Assembly (NCBI GenBank): GCA_023853785.1
Contig: JAJIRX010000853.1
Coordinates: 62,001 to 126,000, forward strand
DNA: 64,000 nucleotides
Origin: Psilocybe azurescens
Taxonomy: Eukaryota > Basidiomycota > Agaricomycetes > Agaricales > Agrocybaceae
Reading direction: 5' to 3'
Under the pieces are notes generated by a model. It searched no databases, was not told where the DNA came from, and was given only the letters and a program-made list of their open reading frames with translations. Positions 39,310 through 52,597 of the stretch are shown one piece after another. The translations under genes and the position numbers were made by a program. Numbering within the stretch: the first letter of the stretch is position 1; every line of letters starts with the position of its first letter.

Positions 39310-40791
39310 GATGAAGGTCAGGGCGCCTATACCCACACTCGGGGGTACACCCACATCACCAGGTGATTGCCAATGCAACGCTTCAATAATTCTTGCTTAC
39401 CTTGCGTGAAAGCGAAGTAGCAAGAGAAACTCAAAATTTCAACACTAGGATGGTAATTTCATTACTAGTTTTGCGTGTAGGTCAACTGAAACCCCACTCA
39501 GGTGGAACAATGACCCAAATTCATAAACAGTAAGACTGGGCGTTCAGACACATCCTAATATAGAAAGTATGTGCTCTGAAAATAGAAAGTGCGCCACTTA
39601 AAGATTGTTTGACGTCGTCGAGCCTGAGACTTTAGGATTGAAACATCCAATTCCATAATAGGTAGAGGGACTTTGGAGATTCACACACTTTAAACTCAAT
39701 ATGCACTCGAATCGGTTATGAGGCGTTGGTCGCGCAAAAGACGGGGTTGGACATGTAGATGCTTTTAGAGGTTGCCGACAGCAATATTGTAGCCTATAAT
39801 TGTTAGGTTAGGAGTCGGTAAAAATATCAGATGTACACTAATAATAGTCTAACAGGTTGGTTGCGATAGCTTTCACATTGAAGCACATTAGTTATGATGT
39901 TCAATGGAGATCCTAAAGGTGGACCGCAAATGAGCTGGTCGTCTTTAATTACCTTCTGTCTTGTATCACTGACATAGTTTATGTGGGCTACTTTTCGTGA
40001 ATCCGTTGGTAGTTATTCAGTTCTTCGATGTACATGAAAAGAAACACTGATCGCGGATTGAGAAATCTTGACGTTAGGGTTACAATCTGGCATTCAAGGA
40101 TACAGGATTTAGTACAAGTTCTTCGTTAGCATTAGATAGATGTGTTGTGGATGGTACACTTATACTCGACGATTAAGTACGAGCATCCACACAAGCATTT
40201 CGTGTCGACTTAGCGGGAAAAATCTACCTCAAACTTGTTTCCTTTGAAGTAGTTCTGAGATAGCACCTGTTCAAATGCAACAGATGAAAAGAAATGACTA
40301 TGAATGGGTGGTGTTTGGTTGGTGCGAAATACAATTCGGGAAATGACTGCAAATCATTGAACTTGCAATTCTGTACCAATCCATAGCTGGGGTCATCTGT
40401 AACCAGGAAAAATGAAGCCAGCAGATTCTAGTATACGCGCGTGTTCTTCAGTCTATGAAATTCCAAGAGCTAGGGAGTCATGCCCTACGCTCCGAGGAAA
40501 GGACATTTGAGTAGACTCTGCCAGCCGCTGTTGGGATGTCTCATCGTTTCGGGCGACAGTCCGTAGCCAGATTGATTCTCAGTTTACGAGCCACAAAAAA
40601 TTCGTGTCACTGTTAGAGCGGCGGGTGACCGTGGTGGGAGTCTGGTAAGAATTTATTACGTAATAGCTATTTGTAAATTTTAAGTTCAGACTCCGCCATT
40701 AGCTATACGATTAAGGTTTAAGCCACCACACGATTGCCGTGTAACGTATAGTGGCTCAGGAAATTGGGCTCGATAACTTCAAGACTTCAAG
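39310..40791. other. Long intergenic region, RPL17 promoter side
   Basis: No protein or RNA gene is seen in this 1.48 kb. An imperfect hairpin is formed by GGAGTCTG (near 40638) and CAGACTCC (near 40687). The last 150 bases upstream of 40792 presumably hold the ribosomal-protein promoter; no defined element was identified. Confidence 0.4.
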
Positions 40792-41645
40792 ATGGGTGAG
40801 TATTGCTGCCCCTCCGTTGAACGACTTGATAATGACCTGAAATTCACCTTGTAGTTCGTTACGCCGCCGCTGCGCTTGCCACCAACCCCGAAAAAGTGAG
40901 ATCCGACTCGCAGAGACGCATGAGGAACCTCTTAATTGACAACGACGCTTCTTAGCCGCCCGCGCTCATGGCGAGTACCTCCGTACACATTTCAAGAATA
41001 TGCGTGAAGTTGCCGCTGCTCTCTCTGGTACGAATGACAGGATATTCGGTTTAAAGTGCATAATTGAAGATAGATTTGCAGGTCTTAAATTGACCAAGGC
41101 TTACGCCTACCTGGGAGATGTCAAGGATCACAAGCGCGTGATTCCTTTCCGCAGGTTCGCTGGTGGTGTTGGAAGAGCAAGTCAGGCTAAGGAGTTCAAG
41201 GCCACTCAAGGTGTGTCATTGTGATTATTTCTAAATTGACTTATCCCAACCCTCTTTCCGCTGTTCAGGTCGCTGGCCCGAGAAGTCGGTCAAATTCATT
41301 ACCCGTCTGTTGAAGAATGCCGAGTCAAATGCCGATGCTAAGAACATCGATGTTGAGGATCTTACCATCAAAAACATCGTTGTGCAACAGGCTCCCGTAC
41401 GTCCTTTCTTTTAATTGGCGTGTTTACACCTTTTCCTTAACTCCACAAAGAAAACCCGCCGCCGCACATACCGTGCCCATGGTCGCATCAACCCTTACCA
41501 GGGCCACCCCTGCCACGTCGAGATTATCCTTAGCGCTAGCGAGACTGAGGTCGAGAAGGCCACCGATGTCCCTGCGTCTGTTACCCTCGCTGGACTCAAC
41601 CGACGACAGGTAGCTAGGAGACGGATTGAGGCCGCCCGTGCTTAA
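40792..41645 (+). CDS. RPL17: 60S ribosomal protein L17 (uL22)
   Basis: A component of the large cytosolic ribosomal subunit lining the exit tunnel. The start codon at 40792 is split almost at once by an intron (ATGG-gtgagt), a common trait of ribosomal-protein genes, and the next exon reads [14 protein letters not shown]. Then follow [113 protein letters not shown] and the end RRIEAARA at 41643-41645. All family landmarks are present. One exon junction after NPEK works only if the A run at 40891-40895 is one base longer. Confidence 0.95.
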
Positions 41646-42559
41646 TCGTCCCACGTAGGTTGTAGGAGTATTCATTCGCCATCACATATCGAATTCTCCT
41701 TTTTGTTACACACGACTTATGATGAATATGCTATCCTATGAGAAACACCGAAGCCATCAGCCACGAGCACCTCTGCTTAGGTTTTAAACGGCTGTGATTT
41801 TGGTGTAAAGGCTACACTAATTACGACAGAGTAACTACTCTAGAAGAAAACTACGGCTTGCTCATTCTAAGGATTGACTAGGGTCAGAAACTGTGTTGAA
41901 ATAATAAACAATAATGATAAGCAAGGTATGGGATACGTCAAGAATAGCCTGGTTTATGGCTTATTGATACACTCAACTTACGCGTTTAGCTGAATCTTTA
42001 AGTGTGTGCAATTGGTCGTTAACGTGTGTTTTCTCGTTGCTAATGATTCCGTGCGTGCCCAGGTAAGTTGGGTTGGGTGGAGCGAACCTATCTAGGCTCG
42101 CGAAGTCTACTAGAGGAGAGTCAGATTGAAAACCTCATAAGAAATGCCGAATGCGTGCCTTTCTTTCTGAAAGAAATTCAAGACCGTGTGCTCTATGTGT
42201 GGTTTGTGGTGTTCGTCTATTTGTCGTTCAATCCAATTTGTGAAATGGTCGTCTTTCTGAAATTTATACTACAGTAATGATTTCTCCAAAACTGCGGACA
42301 TACGTTAATGAATGAATGAAGAAATGATTCGGAATTTTGTACCTTGCAACGTATGTCTCATACAACGGTAAAAATCCATACGGATCATAAATGGGGTGCC
42401 GTCCTCACTGATAGATACATGTCCTTTCCTCTGTTCTTCATCGATGACACCTTCATTGGGGCGTGCTGCGTAGTATATCTTGCAACTAAGAAGATGTAGT
42501 GTTTTCAAATTAAGGATTAGAATGCGGACTTCAGAGGTCATATACATTGTAAGAACGAC
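41646..42559. other. Region with unassigned short open frames
   Basis: The 3' flank of RPL17 and the 3' side of the RasGEF gene. Open frames at 42068-42277 (plus) and 42305-42547 (minus; GVIDEEQRKGHVSISEDGTP) have some coding flavour. The minus frame could be a terminal exon of the RasGEF gene, but I could not join it with confidence. Confidence 0.35.
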
Positions 42560-44298
42560 ATACCGATTAGGGGGGAGTGTGGGTAGACTTTGGAGCTCAT
42601 CTCTGAGCTCTTTGTTATACTGCGTATGGCCTTGATATTGGTTTGCCAGAAATAGATAACCGGAGGGTATCTGTATTTACACCAAGGCGACGACAGAGGC
42701 CAATTAACATTTCCTAGTCTAATGAGCCAACACGCTTTTGAAAAAGGACGTCAGTAAAGTGCAAAAATATGTAAAAATGATTCGAAAAGAAGACTTACTC
42801 TCGTTGTGCATTGCATACGCGTAATATCTAAATTATTGACGATGGCTTCTATGATACCCCGGGATGCAATGTAATTGCGATGGTCAATGCAACGCTACAG
42901 TATAACGAGCATTCATCATCAACGATAAGATATTTAAGAGTGAACTTACCGACGCGACATGTATCCAGAAACCAAACATGTCAGTACGCCTTTGACAATC
43001 GTCAGGCTCGACGATGATGGATTGTGAGACACCACAAAGATAGACCGTGCGTGAGGTGTTTGATATCGTTCAGTAGTTCCCCGGTAAGCACTATGTGTGC
43101 GCATATGGCGAATCAGGGTTGTTCCATGCTCCTTTCCTTCTCATAATATGGCGGACCTCGTTGAGGGTCCTAGCCAGTTTCCATATTGTCACTGCATTGG
43201 TGTGCCGGAGTTGCCTAAACTTGGCGGAGAAAATGAGAATAAGCTGTCGCACCAACTTTTCGCGACCTATCGGCATGTTAAAGTGCCTGAACGTATCTAA
43301 AAGGGAGTCAAGACTCGTTTTGAAGGTAAGGGTGTCGAAGAGGTGCGGATAATTTTAGTACGTGCATGAATTGGAAGGCTTGGTAGTGGTTTATCTCTTC
43401 TCTTCATCTTCAGTTGTATAGCCACCTCGAGTCTAGAGCAGATTCTGTCCTTAGGTTTACAATTTCTGGCGAAACGACTGAGCTCTTTTAGAACGACTCT
43501 ATCCTCCTCCAGCCAGTATTGGTCGAACCACAACAGCATCGTCTTGAAGACTCGGATACGTATCAAAGTGAGATTGTTCTCCAAGACACGTCGTTGTGGC
43601 CTTGAAAGATCACGAGGGCACTTACTGTTGTATCTCTTTATCAAGGCCGCCAGAAAGGAGGACGGTGAAGCAAAAATTCGGAAAAAAGCGCATGGTGATA
43701 TCAGATAATTCATGGTCCTGAATGCCTTGGTTTGACGTCAATAAACACACGAGAGAGTAAAAGGATGCAATCTGTATTTGACCATTTTCTACGGTATATT
43801 GAACTTCATTGCCTTCCGGCAAGGGCATGAGGATATCGTCTGTATGTGGTCGGCAGGGATCGACAGGGAAAAAGAACGCTGAATTTCTGAAAGAATGTGG
43901 GCCCGGGCCGGCAGGTCTGGTAAGATGATCCTTGTCAACGGGCAGAAGAATAGTGGACTGTAGATGGGCTCGTGCTTGACCTTCAGAGGAAGATGCATGA
44001 TATGGCCCGGATTCACTGTCTGCATGACCCTTAGATGGAATGTGGGAGTTCGTCTTTTGGGCGAGAGCAGATAAGTATTGACAGGCCAGGCTTGCGTTTT
44101 CAATGACAAGAAGCTTGTTACTTTTTTGGAGCTTTTGATGATGCTCTCGAAGGTGATTTCGAATATATTTAACGCTTTGGTGAGGCGCTTTGTTCTAGAC
44201 ATCGACGACTGGCCGCTCAAGAGATGGGCGCTTATCTTGCGAATGAGAAGGAAATACTTTCGAGCGGTCGTGCAGAGACTGGGGTCGTCTATTTGTTT
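42560..44298 (-). CDS. RasGEF-domain protein (Cdc25-like), 5' part unresolved
   Basis: A guanine-nucleotide exchange factor for a Ras-type GTPase. The clearest part is the RasGEF N-terminal domain: NEVQYTVENGQIQIASFYSL, VCLLTSNQGIQDHELSD, FFRIFASPSSFLAALIKRYN, then RVFKTMLLWFDQYWLEEDR and VLKELSRFAR. It is preceded by a helical part (TARKYFLLIRKISAHLL, LTKALNIFEITFESIIKSS). Downstream exons give FRQLRHTNAVTIWKLA, DMFGFWIHVASRCIDHRNYI and GIIEAIVNNLDITRMQCTT, which fit the catalytic domain. No SH3 domain or start Met could be placed, and the last exon is unclear, so both ends are approximate. Run lengths at 43682-43687 and 44122-44127 disturb the frame. It may be a truncated or decaying gene. 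Confidence 0.6.
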
Positions 44299-44918
44299 CT
44301 GCAGTAAATCAAGTGGATGAAAGAGAGAGAGAAGGCTTTATTTAAGCCAGGATGTCGAATTTTCTGGAGGGGGCGAAGGACCCATATGTGAAGCGCGGGG
44401 TTTTTGACAGTCAAAGTGCGATTCAAGAAGGGAGTAGCTTCGGGTAGCATAACGCAAGTCAGAGCTGAGATTTGTATGTTTAAATCGCTTGCAAGTATAG
44501 TTTACATGATTAATAAAACCAGAAGAGGGATTTGAACGACATGTCCAAGCCATGGCCGATTTATAGGGACGGGGTTTCGGACGCATTGATTAAACAGTGA
44601 CAATTGTCGATGAAAGGGACCCTGTTTCCGACCAATGCTACTCAAATACAGACAATGGAGCTTTGGGCCAGAGGGGTAATTCATTGGGGCACTGTGCAAG
44701 TGGAAGGAGAGATGGAAATGTCACTGTGTCACAGTCACTGGCAGTCACTGAGAATAAGCTGTGCAAAGAAGCACGTGGATCACGGAGACTTCCCTTAGCG
44801 CAGTGGTTACAGTTGACTGTAGTCCTTCAAACTGTCTTGCCTCTAGTCCCAACTCCATCCTTTTCCAGTGTTCGCACTGTTGAACCCCCCAGCGCTCCAT
44901 CCTTCCTCATCAGCCGTC
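44299..44918. promoter_or_regulatory. Divergent intergenic region, RasGEF / Rsp5
   Basis: Presumed promoter of the Rsp5 gene and missing 5' end of the RasGEF gene. A minus-strand open frame (44338-44586) could be an upstream RasGEF exon but has no motif. The 80 bases before 44919 are CT-rich. Confidence 0.35.
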
Positions 44919-47839
<2,921 letters not shown>

Positions 47840-48683
47840 TCTGTGTTCTTTCTATGTCTGGACTTCTCATATGTTTGTTGCCACGAGCCTGAGTCGTGAT
47901 ATTTCTAATTTCTCCTTTCCCGTATCTACATGACGATACTATCTTTCACCCCCTTTTCCTTTTGGTTGCGTTCATTAATGGAGCAGCCATTCATGCCATC
48001 AGCTTGCCAGTTTTTTCATCACTTTCTATTGTTTTTGTTTTTACTTCTATTTTTGACATGGATGTGGATGTACATATTGTGTTGCTATTTGATCATTTCT
48101 CTTTTATATGTGTTCTGCACTTGCTTTAGTATAATATCGCCCTGCCAGAGCGCTCTCCGGCCATGTGTTGCTATAACTTGATTGATGGATGCATACATTC
48201 TCATACCATGCCACTTGTGAGAGCGATGTCCTTGGGCGATCTGTGCGACGAGGTCGGCTGATGATATGTGTCCTTTATGGCTGTTGGGAGGTTCAAGAGT
48301 TCATGATTGGGCCCTCCAGGCGCTGGCTGACTCTGATACTTATCCGCAACGAAGTATTCGGGCACATTGTATTGTATTGGGATGTCGGGTCGTGGTTTGG
48401 CGGAAAGCATTCTCAAAGTCGAATCATATCCTCGTCGCTTGCTGTACATATTTGAATTCAGCTCAGTATTGCACTCATTCAAAAATAACATTTCAAAAAA
48501 TCTAAAGTCTCCAAAATCGAAGGAATAAACTATTACGACCACGGAGCAGTACTATATAATGATGCCCGGCTCAAAAGTCCACAAAAAATCATTAAAAATG
48601 CCCAGACGTCAAGCTTGCGAAGAGAAAGGGGAATATTGCTTGTCGTCCGTCGCGGGCAGCCCGTCTATAGGTCGTTAATGCTT
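47840..48683. other. Convergent intergenic region
   Basis: 3' flanks of Rsp5 and the first secreted-protein gene. It is T-rich, with hydrophobic-looking but motif-free open frames (for example 47896-48181). No gene is called. Confidence 0.45.
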
Positions 48684-49393
48684 TTAGATCGCAGACTTGG
48701 CAGCGCTGAAGGCAGCGCCGACGGAGGCAGGGGAGGTCGAGGGGTTCCAGTTGGAGCCGGATGGGACAACATATTGGCTTCCGAGGGAGCTGCCGGAGAA
48801 ACCGAAGTCGTCGGTGGACAGCGAGTCGTCAGAGGAGACGATGTCGCCGAAGTGGCTGGAGATACCGCTATCGTAACCGACTTGGTGGCCTGAGGTGCGG
48901 CGGAGGTCGCTGCTGAAGGAGCCGAGGCTGGCATGGAACTGCTCAAAGACAACAGTCTGGTCTCAACCTCGCAGATCTGCTCGGTTATGATTCTGAAGAG
49001 TCCAATCAGTTAGTCAGGATGCTCTTTGATCTTATCTCAACGAAGTGCCTACCTCTTGGCCATCTCCTGGAGGACGAGGAGGCGTTGCTGGATGATCACA
49101 ACGGACTCGCTGTGGCAGACGAGCTCTGAGTCTTGCTCAACGACAGTCTCGCTGGAGAAGTGGCCGACGAAGTTGTCTGAGCCATAGAAGTTATCGAAAC
49201 CGTTGAAGGAAGAAATTCCTCCGTAGTTGTCGAAGGAGTGGGAACCACGAGCGTCTATTGAATCCAGTTAATCATAAAGGTCGCATTGAAGTTGTGAATT
49301 TCACATACCAAGGCGGTTGGTGGGCAAGGGCTTAGCAGCAACTCCTGCAATGAGGGCGGAGGCGAGGACAATTTTTGCGATCTTGGCGAACAT
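48684..49393 (-). CDS. Small secreted protein of unknown function, paralog A
   Basis: I do not recognise the family. Three exons encode about 198 residues: a signal peptide (MFAKIAKIVLASALIAGVAA), then KPLP, an aromatic/Gly-rich block (GFDNFYGSDNFVGH), and a central amphipathic helix flanked by Cys75 and Cys103 (VCHSES, QRLLVLQEMAKRIITEQICE). A Ser/Gly/Asp-rich C-terminal half contains SSHFGDI and VPSGSNW. It aligns gap-free with paralog B (51612-52347), with the same intron positions. The third exon stays in frame only if the two-base run at 48959-48960 is three bases, as in paralog B. Uncorrected, the tail becomes Ser/Ala/Pro-rich nonsense. A TATA box and a 5'UTR intron lie upstream, suggesting strong regulated expression. 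Confidence 0.85.
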
Positions 49394-49424
49394 TTTTAAA
49401 TGAATGAAGGTGGTGGCCTAAAAA

Positions 49425-49476
49425 CTGCAATAGAATTAGAATCTTGGAAGGTTCCTTAGTTTAGAAAATGACAAAC
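49425..49476 (-). other. 5'UTR intron of paralog A
   Basis: A 52-base stretch with donor GTTTGT and acceptor TTGCAG lies about 31 bases upstream of the start codon at 49393. Paralog B has a similar feature at the same place with the same GTTTGT donor, which supports its being real. Confidence 0.55.
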
Positions 49477-49611
49477 CTGCTTTTAAAAAAGAGATGGAAG
49501 TAAAAGTTTGAAGTTGAAGACGAAAGAATGAACTAGGCTCCCGGCCAAAAGAACGAAAGAAGAAAGAGTGAAGAGTGAATGAGATATAGAATATGCGCTT
49601 TTCTGCTGACC

Positions 49612-49619
49612 CTTTTATA
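49612..49619 (-). promoter_or_regulatory. TATA box of paralog A
   Basis: TATAAAAG on the minus strand, about 220 bases upstream of the ATG at 49393, a plausible distance given the 5'UTR intron. Confidence 0.55.
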
Positions 49620-50841
49620 ATGTAGAACGGGACTTTACAGCGCCGAGTTGTTAGGTATGCATGCTACAGTGTCATATTGAAACAGGTCATTGAATGACAC
49701 TGCCTATGATCCAGCGGTTGAAGGTAGATTTGTTGTTGAAGGTGATCCATCTATTTTTAGTTTAGGTTTAGCAGCTAAAAATAGAAAGCGCGAATGCGTC
49801 GGCTCTCTAGGCTGTAAGTTGAGAATTAAGACATTGATCAAGTCGGATACTCATTTACAGAATTAAAAGAGCAACAGATGCAGACCACTCTCATTCAGTA
49901 CGACTCAGCTAAAATATTTCAAATTGGTACAGGTGGGCCACCAGACGAAAATACATTCACGGCGCTGTTTGTATCAGATGTTAGACTGGCCGGGACACAT
50001 TGCATAGGTCATTATTAGCGGCACTGTCACGGCTTGGGTTGTCTCTCAGCAGTTGTCATGTCTGTTTGAATGTACCAGCGCTGTCAGCCATAAATTACCT
50101 CGAAGTAGACAGGAGGCATAGAGCGCATGATGTGACGAATAGCTGTCATAGCCCTAACTCAGATAAGGGGTTGTACCGAGGACAATGAGCGCGCAAGGTA
50201 AAGTCGCTATGCTAACTTGAGTAAACCGTGTTTGTATCAACAGTCGCCCATTAGAGGTAAGCGCAGTGCACTGAGAGAAATTCATTGGAATACCTACAAC
50301 CTAGGGAGAAATGGTTGAGCATCATATCTTGGAGGTCACAACGGTGCAAGCAGCAAGGATTTTCGTAAAGTTTTCCATAGGCGAATCACCGAACACTGCC
50401 ACTCCCCTTTGCTGTACGCCTGCCGAGATCATTGCAAAAAGTTATTTATAGATTTTCTCACATGTAAAATAGCGCAGTCTACTCTGGCCTGACAGCTTTC
50501 CTCTGTGTTGCGAAGTTTCTGGAAAGCTTTACCCATTTCATGTATACTCTGAATGATATATTTGTCCTGAATTCTCTGTGCTCGCCCTACTGGACAGATC
50601 AGGGGGCGAAAAGTGTTCATATGCGCATCATTTAATTCATTATGCATCATATACCAAGGATCCCACCAACTACAAGTTGATCTTCGAGCTAGGAAACTCT
50701 ATTTTCAAACTGATTCTGATGCCACTTGGATGTCAAACGATGGAACAAATGAAGCATGTACATAGAAGACATATATTTATCAGCCTATTGCGCAAATCTC
50801 GCCCCCGAACTCGGTCAATGCCTAACAATCCGCGATTCATG
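49620..50841. other. Intergenic between secreted-protein paralogs
   Basis: No gene with recognisable features is seen. Short open frames (50000-50188 plus, 50429-50650 minus) carry no motif. Confidence 0.4.
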
Positions 50842-50843
50842 TA

Positions 50844-51208
50844 CAGTCGAACCTGCCATAACCCATACCTGTCTGTGGACGGCCCAGACTATGGGCTATC
50901 ACAGGTCATGGGGTAGTGCGAGTGTGCTGAAATTAGTTTGAAATTTTTCAGCTTTCGTCCTCGTAAGAAATAGATTCTGCCCCATTTCTTCCCCAGCTAG
51001 CTTTACTTCGAACTTCTGTTTCCTGATCTTGCTTTTTCTGAACCCTTGGTCAAGTAAGTTCCATAAGGAATAGGTGTCATGAGATGCTCTGAGAGGTCAC
51101 TTTTTGTTCCTATCCTGTCCTATGTAGTACGTCGGTGGACCGAAAAAGTATTATGGGTTATAACGGATTATGGGTTTTCACGGGTATGGGTTATGGCAGG
51201 TTCGACTG
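50844..51208. mobile_element. pogo/Fot1-like MITE with 26-bp inverted repeats
   Basis: The 26 bases at 50844-50869 (starting CAGTCGAACCTGCCATAACC) recur as a perfect reverse complement at 51183-51208. Both ends are flanked by TA (50842-50843 and 51209-51210), the target duplication of the Tc1/mariner superfamily. The CAGT..AACCT..TAAC pattern at the ends is like pogo/Tigger/Fot1 elements. The 365-bp interior has no coding capacity but holds further internal copies of ATGGGTTAT-like words next to the right end. It is a non-autonomous miniature element. The intact repeats suggest a fairly recent insertion between the two secreted-protein genes. Confidence 0.85.
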
Positions 51209-51611
51209 TACTAAATATATTACTGCGCTGTCTTGAGTAAAAGTCCAATGGCTTCGGGTGATCATCGCGCCCTTAGGAAGTGGATTCTGGGTTCCTCGCC
51301 TCCTACCCCTAATGCCTTTCAAACCTTCAAGTTTTCAGCGGAGTCCCGATTTGCTTGTGTGGACATGATCCATCGACTCCAAAAGATAAAATAATCGCCA
51401 AATGTATTGATTACCAGAAAAATGATTAAAGCTCCTACTACTACCAGTATCTTCAGGAAGGTCCACCCAAGAATCTAAATAAAATGGCGCCAAAGCAAGT
51501 ACAAGTAAAAAAGAGTCCGGTATATCTGACTGAACTGTCCGTCAAGGGCCAGAAAGGGATGATCTGTACATTACTCATCCCATCCTGCCCAATACATTAT
51601 CTCGCATCTAC

Positions 51612-52347
51612 TTAAGAGGAGAAATTGGTAGTGGCGAGCTTGGCAGCGTTGAAGGCATTCCCGACGGAAGAAGGAGAGGACTGGTCGCTCCAGTTAGAGC
51701 CGCTTGGGACGATGGTGCTGCTACCGCAGTCGGAGCCACTGAATCCGAGGTCAGAGCTGCTGAGAGAGCCGTCTGAGTTCTGGATATCTCCGAAGTGGCT
51801 GGAGATGTTGCTGTCGTAGCCAACATGGCGGCCAGAGCTACGGGAGAGATCACCGCTGAAGTCGCTGAGGCTGGAGGAGAACTGCTCGAAGACGATGGTT
51901 TGGGTTTCGACCTCGCAGATCTGTTCGGTGATAATCCTGGAGTGACATAAAAGGAACATCAGTTACTATCCTGGAAATCTGAGAAAGGAGAGGATGGACT
52001 GACCTCTTAGCCATCTCCTGGAGAACCAAAAGACGCTGTTGGATAATCTCGATGGATTCACTGTGGCAGACGACCTCTTCCTGCTGTTCAATGACTGTCT
52101 GGCTGGAGATGTGGCCAGAGAAGTTATCCGATCCGTAGAAGTTATCGAAGCCGTCCATGGATGAGAATCCTCCCCAGTTGTTAAACGACATGGAACGAGC
52201 AACTAGAAGGGACAACGAGATAAGTCGATAGCTTTAAGTACTCGCAAGTATCTACTTACCTAGCTTGCTGGACTTCGGCAAGGGAGTGGCCATGACACTG
52301 ACGGCGACGGCAGAAGCGACGGCAATTTTGAAAAGTTTGGCGAACAT
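51612..52347 (-). CDS. Small secreted protein of unknown function, paralog B
   Basis: I do not recognise the family. Three exons with clean frames encode 203 residues. A signal peptide (MFAKLFKIAVASAVAVSVMA) is followed by TPLPKSSKLVAR, which could be a Kex2-like processing region ending in Arg. Next come GFDNFYGSDNFSGH, the helix VCHSESIEIIQQRLLVLQEM with flanking Cys75 and Cys103, and a Ser/Gly-rich half with GYDSNISSHFGDI and VPSGSNW. A third cysteine (Cys166) is absent from paralog A. Splice sites fall at the same codons as in paralog A. It has no transmembrane segment and no GPI-like tail. Extracellular or cell-wall location is inferred from the signal peptide and composition. Confidence 0.88.
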
Positions 52348-52383
52348 TTTAAAAAGAAATTGATGTCAAATCAGGGGAAAAGG

Positions 52384-52438
52384 CTAGGTGAGATAGGTCA
52401 GGAAAGGATAACTGTGGAGTCAAGAGATCTGCACAAAC
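52384..52438 (-). other. 5'UTR intron of paralog B
   Basis: A 55-base stretch with donor GTTTGT and acceptor ACCTAG lies about 37 bases upstream of the start codon at 52347, matching the arrangement in paralog A. Confidence 0.45.
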
Positions 52439-52590
52439 CTGGAAGTTTAGAAAGAGTGTAAGGGAAGAATAAAGATTGATCTGGTTCGAAAGGCGAAAAG
52501 AAACAGGCGACCTGGCCAGGTGTCTGAAGACAAAAAGTAAAGAAGAGAGAAGAAAGAACGAATGAGGAATAGAGGACATCCCTGACGGCC

Positions 52591-52597
52591 CTTTATA
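52591..52597 (-). promoter_or_regulatory. TATA box of paralog B
   Basis: TATAAAG on the minus strand, about 245 bases upstream of the ATG at 52347, in the same relative place as the TATA box of paralog A. Confidence 0.5.

Noticed and set aside
48665..48952. Ser/Ala/Pro-rich protein tail of paralog A
   Set aside because: It is an off-frame product; comparison with paralog B shows the true frame.
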